Below are positions 19,221 through 21,033 of a DNA stretch of 21,033 nucleotides, piece by piece (the stretch's first letter is position 1; each line of letters begins with the position of its first letter). The DNA lies in NCBI RefSeq assembly GCF_000003605.2, contig NW_003133844.1, positions 51,059-72,091 on the forward strand. Reading direction: 5' to 3'. The notes under the pieces were generated by a model. That model was not told the origin of the DNA, did no database searches, and saw only the letters and a program-made list of their open reading frames with translations. The translations under genes and the position numbers were made by a program. Origin of the DNA: Saccoglossus kowalevskii (lineage: Eukaryota; Hemichordata; Enteropneusta; Harrimaniidae).

Positions 19221-19922
19221 GGATGAATACACACTCCCGAAAGTGACGATCTTGTCTGCACATGTGCGTAGCCGTAAGCATATTAACCAAAATCTGATTT
19301 CCAGCTCATTATTATTTTAGCCAACCCAGTTGTTTGGATCGGATTTGAATGAAACGTATTGTAAATATGTTGTAAAATGGTTATAAAATATGTAAACTAC
19401 TTTTCAGAAGTCAGTGTATCCAATCAGCAAAATCCTCACAGTTACGATGTCACGTAAAGGCATGTGTCGGCAATATGGGTGTAAACAGTGCTTAGCTCTT
19501 GAGCCAATCACTATTGAATGAAAGCTTATGATTGACTTTAACAACTTTTTATAAATATGTTTATAAGCAAATTCTCCTAGTAGTTCATGCAGTTGCCAAT
19601 CAAAATGATGGTGTGAGATCTGAAGTTCTAATGATAGCGAGGGCAGCAAGATCAGTCAAAGGCTGCTAGTGAGGAAAGCTTTATGGATAACATGTGTATA
19701 TATAAAAGAGTATGGAAGAAATTTATATACCGGGATACCATAAGAGTTTGAAAACTGTGCACTTCCGGTCAATGAATGCTAACAGCTCATTCATGATAAA
19801 ACGTATTCATTATGTTGTTCAATGATAAGGCAATGGACTGAAAATAATTTTACTTTGACTCCCGGTATAATTTTTTGATTCAGTGGACGGTCGATTTGTC
19901 CAAAACCACATTCGTATCAGAT
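19221..19922. other. GPN3 upstream flank, nothing further recognised
   Basis: There is no supportable ORF; the 81-codon ORF at 19404-19649 on the - strand is featureless. Several CCAAT words occur (near 19503 and 19595). No RNA gene is seen. Confidence 0.4.
19761..19769 (-). promoter_or_regulatory. ETS/GABP-type site ACCGGAAGT
   Basis: ACTTCCGGT on the + strand, hence ACCGGAAGT toward GPN3, is a full ETS-family consensus. It lies 0.8 kb upstream of the GPN3 ATG. It would fit a distant first exon of GPN3, but chance cannot be excluded. Confidence 0.25.
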
Positions 19923-20030
19923 TGATTAGTCCCACAGGTTGATTCGTCCCAAGTCGATTCAACCCACAAGTTTATTCGACCTAAAGTTGATTCATCTCAC
20001 AAGTTTATTTGTCCCAAAGCCTATACGTCC
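19923..20030. repeat. Degenerate dimeric tandem repeat, about 32-34 bp x 3
   Basis: Units alternate between a longer half, gattagtcccacaggtt, and a shorter half, gattcgtcccaagtc. Equivalent halves then follow at about 19938-20030 (gattcaacccacaagttt, attcgacctaaagtt, gattcatctcacaagttt, atttgtcccaaagcct). Each half carries gattcgtccca(a). No gene is associated with it. Confidence 0.75.
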
Positions 20031-20434
20031 ATTTTAGGATAGCTCGATACTAACTCGTTCAATATGTGCACTTGGTCTGAGATCGCGATATATAGCAGGC
20101 ATGTTAGTAACAAGCATAAGGTTGGCCGAACACGATAGAAATCTATTGGACTTGCGGTTTTCAGCAAGAAGTCGAAAATATCACTTTTACCAAAAATGAC
20201 AAAAACATTCACCAAAATTAGAGAATTGAAAATATCATCATGAAATGAACAAATCTAAGAAAGGTCTACCCAAGGTATACACAATACATATAAACCAAGC
20301 ATTCAGGCTTGTAGTTTTTCAAAAAGAAGTTGAAAAAGTAAAACATTGACATGGACGACGATTGACAATCACTCATATGATAAGCTCCGTTCGACAAAGT
20401 CGACTGCAGAGCTAAAAATTTGAAATTAAACTGA

Positions 20435-20623
20435 TCTTTTTGCAAATTTAGAATTTCTGACCATAAACTACTCATTGAGACTGGCAAGCAAAAGAAAATC
20501 CCTCGAAATGAAAGAATATGTAAATTTTGTACAGACAATGAAATTGAAGACGAGTGCCATTTCTTAATAGAATGCAGTAATTACGACGTACCCTGTAATA
20601 AATTATACAGGACAAAAATCTGA
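20435..20623 (+). pseudogene. LINE ORF2 C-terminal fragment (reverse transcriptase-type retrotransposon relic)
   Basis: The open stretch between stops reads FRISDHKLLIETGKQKKIP, then RNERICKFCTDNEIEDE and CHFLIECSNYD. KFRISxHKLxIExGR-like sequence followed by a CX2CX9HX4C cluster is characteristic of the region after the reverse transcriptase in many animal non-LTR retrotransposons (from memory of the family, not a search). In-frame stops lie on both sides (20432-20434 and 20621-20623). The continuation to about 20760 contains further stops, so it is dead. No poly(A) tail or target duplication was identified. Confidence 0.75.
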
Positions 20624-21033
20624 CTTTTTGAAAATGAATGAATAGGAAAATTTCAAATAATTACGACACGCTTTGCAAGAATAGAAACTGCACAATTTAT
20701 CATGATCCATACAAGTATGAACTTGAGAGATGGAACATAGCAACTCCATCAAATGAGTCTGCAGGTGTTTTTAATGCAATATTATATTTAGTAGCTTAGT
20801 AGTTCTATTCTTATACTTATTTTCATGTTTTTTCTTCCATCCTTAGGTACATATATACACGAAAAAGACATGGAAGAAAGTAATAATCATTCAACCATCA
20901 ACCCTCTACCACTTCACACAACGCCGATAGTACATCTGGCCGAGATCGCCTGATATACTAGTATACTGGCCGAGTTTCAACACAGCCGAGTTCGACTGTA
21001 TTCGTAACTTCGTTACGCGTTATGTTAGCCGTG
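20624..21033. other. Downstream of the LINE relic, short repeats only
   Basis: CTGGCCGAG occurs at 20936-20944 and 20966-20974, and a shorter GCCGAGTT follows near 20988, about 30 bp apart. A perfect palindrome TATACTAGTATA lies at 20954-20965. A small hairpin CGTAAC-ttc-GTTACG follows near 21003-21017. No gene is visible. Confidence 0.5.

Noticed and set aside
1..21033. tRNA, rRNA or other structured RNA genes
   Set aside because: No tRNA A/B-box pair with a cloverleaf, and no rRNA or snRNA core sequence, was recognised on either strand by eye; a covariance-model scan would be decisive.

Overview
The window is nuclear DNA of an invertebrate animal, AT-rich, with interrupted genes, GT-AG introns and many degenerate repeats. 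The style of the repeats (motifs like TGGCAGCCATTTTG, small MITEs, a decayed LINE) suggests a lophotrochozoan such as a bivalve mollusc. That placement is inference; the sequence only proves animal-type genes. Two protein genes can be reconstructed exon by exon, and every exon joins in frame with its neighbours.

On the + strand, bases 1996-5039 hold the last four coding exons of EIF4H (translation initiation factor 4H): the end of the RRM, an Arg/Gly-rich region with a four-unit repeat, and the conserved C-terminal block. The N-terminal RRM exons lie left of the window, so bases 1-1995 are most simply an upstream intron. They hold a GC-rich palindrome cluster and a 64-bp minisatellite just before the first visible exon. 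An AT-rich 3' UTR probably follows, with the best poly(A) signal at 7856-7861.

On the - strand, bases 18947 down to 12718 hold a complete seven-exon GPN3 gene (GPN-loop GTPase 3, 279 aa) with all expected GTPase motifs. EIF4H and GPN3 are convergent. The interval 7.9-12.7 kb holds no gene I can support. It is filled with old repeats, including a series of short inverted-repeat cores that look like paired YY1-type sites.

The right end (19-21 kb) has the putative GPN3 promoter, a 32-34-bp tandem repeat, and a decayed LINE ORF2 C-terminus.

The most interesting signals are non-coding. (1) Two very short perfect hairpin insertions (33 and 23 bp) are each flanked by a 7-bp direct duplication; one sits in a MITE copy whose sister copy in the same window shows the empty site. 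(2) The acceptor edge of GPN3 exon 3 is tandemly duplicated into the preceding intron, about 45 bp x 5 copies. (3) Two copies of one MITE in opposite orientation flank GPN3 exon 5, whose length of 135 nt keeps frame if skipped. (4) A 154-bp MITE with TTAA target duplications lies in GPN3 intron 5.
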